This document shows positions 60,201 through 64,000 of a stretch of 64,000 nucleotides of DNA, one piece after another. Within the stretch, counting starts at the first letter, position 1. The number at the start of each line of letters is the position of its first letter. The stretch comes from Mesaphorura yosii (lineage: Eukaryota > Arthropoda > Collembola > Poduromorpha > Tullbergiidae). The notes under the pieces were generated by a model, which saw only the letters and a program-made list of their open reading frames with translations, had not been told where the DNA came from and searched no databases. Both the position numbers and the translations under genes were made by a program. Location: positions 1 to 64,000 of the forward strand of contig WIXG01000030.1 of assembly GCA_009869945.1 (NCBI GenBank), read 5' to 3'.

Positions 60201-61765
60201 CTAGTAGGCTGCGACGCATGTAAAAGTTATTACACACTATTTACAATGAGGGCTGACATTTATGGCCACCAGAAAGGAGTCTGATCTGGTACAAGTCTGG
60301 AACTGATGAGTGCACCGGAACACAAGTCAGACGAGAGCACAGAGTTCGCTCTATTCATAATTTCAAGAAATATGAATACATGGAGCGAGCGCGAGTGTCG
60401 CAGCCAGCCAGCTGAGGGCAGACGAACATTACTCGCAGCGCTCAGAAAGAGATGAAAAATAATAATTGGCTGAATGAGATGGCAGATTGCCATTTGGAAG
60501 CAGTGCCCGAGGTGTAGTCGACTATGAGTGGAGAAAGCAGAGTAAAGGGCAGGAGGGAAAATAAATAATATTAGATGAATGCTCGCTTTTGTTGCTGTCT
60601 ACAATTATGAAGGGATTGAGTGCCTTGTCTCCTCTCATTTAACACGACTTATTGCCCGACTTTATGTGCATCTCACTTTCACAACTTCTCCACACGCAAT
60701 GCTCGATTCATCTACGCGCATTCAATGCTATTCATTGAATCGGGCTGTGAATGGAAAATTGCAAATGGAACTGATATCAAATCATTTTAAGGAAGATTGC
60801 TCTGCCTATGCATAAACCAAAAAGACGGAAACAAGTTGCACAGCGAAGCCAATATTTTTACGTCCGAAGCCTATCGTATTTGACTTTTGAAGGCAATGAC
60901 TGCTCAGTCGAAGAATGAAGTCATGTCATGCATGTCGTACTTACTCAAATCCAGTTCACTCCCAGAGTGAGGAGAAAGTATGAGCTAAAACGTCGAAAGT
61001 ACGAGTGAATGTGGAAATTGTTTTGACTTTGAATCTCCCTGTGCACAAGGCACAGTTTTGGCAGTCGAGGCCAAGGATGGGTTGCTGTCATGATGGTTTC
61101 TTGTACTTTTTCATACTCTCTCAACATATTCTATTAATAGCAGTCACGCAGCTGCAGGACAGGCCAAGTTGGGAGATTCAGGCACTGAGCCGTGTTCAAA
61201 TGGTTCAATTATGGTGGTGGGTTACAAGAAGCGACCGTCTCTGCGACCACCGCGTCTAATATTATCTATTGTGCCCCGCTCCAGAACGAAAGACACATTC
61301 ATTTCTCTTTTCAATATTTTCTGGCTTTTCTCATTTGGCTTGCTTTTTTCGCAGTGTGCCGTGTTTGTGGCAGAGCACAAAACCCGAAACAAGACTGGGA
61401 ATGCAAATTTCATTTGAGAGAGATTTTAGCAACAGTTTTAAAATAGGAGAATTATGGCGCCCTGCAACACGCTGGTGAGAGGAAAGCAGGGAACGTTCAG
61501 GCGCACAAAATGGAGAGGAAGTGAGGCTGCATGTGCGAGAGTCTGACTACAACAGTGGCAAGTAATTGGTATTTATAGATGTAAATTTAATTTTGGGATG
61601 AGAGAGAAAGTCAGAAATAACGGCCGTCGTTGTCGTCATGTCTTTACCGTGCTACCGAGGCCGACTTTGCGCCCTTCAGCCCAGCACAAATTGGTGCTGG
61701 TGCCCGGGCTTCGCTCCGCAGAGAAACCTCTCCAAGAGAAAGAATAGCACATTCGCCATAGAAAC

Positions 61766-61780
61766 ATTATTATTATTATT
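61766..61780. repeat. (ATT)5 microsatellite
   Basis: Five tandem ATT units in noncoding DNA. Confidence 0.75.
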
Positions 61781-64000
61781 GAGATTCGAAAGGCAAAAAT
61801 AGTCGACAATTTTCAGGACACTTTTGTACTTCGTAAAACCTCATTTACAAAGTTCGTCAGGATTCTTTCTCTTTCGCGAGTTTTCATTTTCCAGCTCTCA
61901 TCAGACACAGTTTCGCTCTTGCCCTGGCCTGGCCGGTACTACTTGAAAAGTCCTGCTCTCGCGATTCTTTGTTGACTTTCTCCAGCGCTCTTCGAACACT
62001 CCTTTCTTCAGTTGAACAAGCTCCAGAAATGTGACGCGGATAACGAACTAGAAGTTGCGTAATGGCGCTGGAGCACGGCTAATGAGATGATGCTTGAAAA
62101 TACGAACGAATTATTCCTTCACTTGAACCCGTTCACACTTTGAACTCGTGGGTGCAAGCACGATGGAACCACTCCTTTTCTGCGCGAGTTAAGATGGAAT
62201 TGTTGAAAGCTGTGGCTTCGGCATCTCAGAAAATGTAAGTTCCTCCAGATGGTGACGATTACAACTTTCATCTTTGACTGCACAGGCCGATATTCATTAT
62301 TCCTCAAACTACAAACCAAAGCTCAAATAGTCGAACGCACAAATCCTGAATCTAAGAAGCTCTGCATGCATGAATTGTTGAACGCATTAACGTGCCTGAC
62401 TCTTATTTGTTTTTGCCACAATCACGTACTCGAGACGAGCTGCCATGCATGGATTTACCCGACCAATGGATTTCTTTATTCCCAAACCAATTTAGGTTAT
62501 TAGTGCGCATAAACCCGAGCTGTATCCAAACCCAAAGGAATCTGTCTAGATTAGAAAGCATGACGGCATCATGCGTGCGATGTGAACCTGAGGAAGTCAA
62601 AAGGGAATGTAAAATGTCTTTATTCATAAAGTCGAGTTAACTTTTGTAATGGGGAGTTTTATGTGCAGAAAATGCACGAATGAACCTTTATTAAATTTCA
62701 TGATTCCCTTCTTTAAGTAAATCGTGGAAACTCTCAAGACAAAAACGGCGAGAGAGTTGGGAATAAATTAACCAATGGCCATTTCAAAATCATGTCGGCG
62801 GTTGGCTCCTGGTGCTACTGGCTGTTTGCCGCCATGAAATCTTTCCGTCATCTCGTTCGTTCCTCATAACTTGATTATTTATTGTAATGGTCGGGTATGA
62901 GACCTGCTTCACAAATTCGCCTGAGATGCATGCGGGTGAGCACGCATCGCGCCTGAATAATGCGTGCTCGTGGTTCGTGGTTATTAAAACCTGCACTGCA
63001 GTTCATTCCAAATTCATGACACAACACTTCCCTTAATTTTAGGCACACTTTTTCCACAGCCGCTTTCACTTCACCATTGCAGAAAATGCCTCCGTCGTAC
63101 TGCATTGTGTTCCATGGTAGGAGTAACGATCAACCGCCTCTGAACAGAAAACTTCAACCTCCTTCACTACTTTTCAAAGCGAAGCGGAGAACTTGCAAGG
63201 CCTCCGCAGTGCTATTTTAGTTTATTTTAATTACTTGGGTTGAAGCTCAGTGCTGCGGATAAGACGTTTAATTGGAATTTAATTCTTTTAATTACGTGGT
63301 TTATTTTTCATGTCCTTCTGTTTATGGAAACATAATTTGACACTTTACCTAACAGCAGCAGACTCGGTTTGAATTTCTTTGCCTGCTTTGCTCTTGCCTT
63401 CAGTGCCATGGAATCGAAAAATGACCACGCAACACAAACACCAGCTTTCCAATTACTTCAAAGAGTCACTGCACTGCGTGAGCATTGATCTGACTGAGAT
63501 CAAAGACGACCTAAACGGTTGGTTGAAATGTCATAAACACAACTGTCCAAATTATAAAAGCACATAACTATGCTAATTCGTATATTTCTACACATTCGAT
63601 GAAATTGCAGATTGCATTTTTGGCTTGGTTTTGCATACTTCGTTCCACGGAGCCTCACTCGTTTGTTTATTGGTATTTCTCCTAAAAAAATATTTGCCAT
63701 TTGCCTTGCCAAAATCTTCGTATGGTACATGAATAAGAAAATGTATTCCTGTTAGCGCTGGGCAGCCCAAGTATTAAAGCGCTCAGGTTCGACCAACCAG
63801 TTTTCTGTGAGCCAGTGTCCGTTCTCCTGCATGTAGGGCAGAACACTTTGATGCATGTATTACACAAGCACGGTCGCTGTGATATATGGGGTTTTATTTC
63901 TGTTGAATATAATCTATTGCCTTGATCGTGCGACACCTTGTAAGCTGCAGACTGTAAGTCAGGGTTTCGATTTCAATTGATGTAATGGAGAAGAACAAGT

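Larger units (their letters stand above)
51777..64000. other. 12-kb gene-poor region upstream of the K2P gene
   Basis: The first few hundred bases are probably K2P 5' UTR and promoter (minus strand). The remainder is AT-rich with many stops in all frames. Items seen: a perfect hairpin at 52774-52799, short trinucleotide repeats at 54808-54822 and 61766-61780, an exon-like stretch at 57020-57218, and a GC-richer patch at 61620-61740 with no clear reading frame. It may hold long-range regulatory sequence or a large intron of a gene outside the window. Confidence 0.45.

Overview
This is nuclear DNA from an animal. Genes are split by many short GT-AG introns, usually 60-150 bases, and use AATAAA polyadenylation signals. 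The window holds a standard eukaryotic tRNA-Arg and animal gene families (TEX261, SERAC1, SLC5 monocarboxylate-type transporters, an aldo-keto reductase, a two-pore K+ channel). Base composition, short introns and protein similarity suggest an invertebrate, most likely an arthropod such as a crustacean. The sequence alone does not fix the species. All exon models were read by eye from splice sites and reading phase. Where phases close across every exon the model is strong; terminal and orphan exons are weaker.

Left part (1-23.3 kb, all plus strand). The 3' end of an unidentified gene is followed by a complete four-exon TEX261 gene. A 19-exon SERAC1-like lipase gene starts very close behind it. 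Then come three tandem SLC5 genes (called A, B and C here; 622, 639 and 639 aa), each a full sodium-solute symporter. They are clearly duplicates, yet their intron positions differ a great deal, and C carries a 12-base microexon.

Middle (25-41.7 kb). A coiled-coil protein gene (plus strand) appears to have two alternative first coding exons and two alternative last exons. One last exon encodes a C-terminal membrane anchor, the other a short acidic soluble tail, and each has its own polyadenylation signal. It converges on a five-exon aldo-keto reductase gene (minus strand) with an intact catalytic tetrad. Next is a broken copy of mitochondrial processing peptidase alpha, with an in-frame stop, a frameshift, missing C-terminal parts and a Tc1/mariner remnant inside it. 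A single tRNA-Arg(ACG) gene follows.

Right part (41.7-64 kb). A two-pore-domain potassium channel gene on the minus strand has two coding exons separated by a 6.3-kb intron. Its second selectivity filter has Ser where Gly is expected, and a single A-to-G (or A-to-I) change would restore Gly. The last 12 kb, upstream of this channel, is AT-rich and gene-poor. It holds simple repeats, one perfect hairpin and one isolated exon-like open stretch.

The genes do not form one pathway. The functional cluster is the SLC5 tandem array, whose members probably share transport chemistry and may be divided by tissue or substrate.
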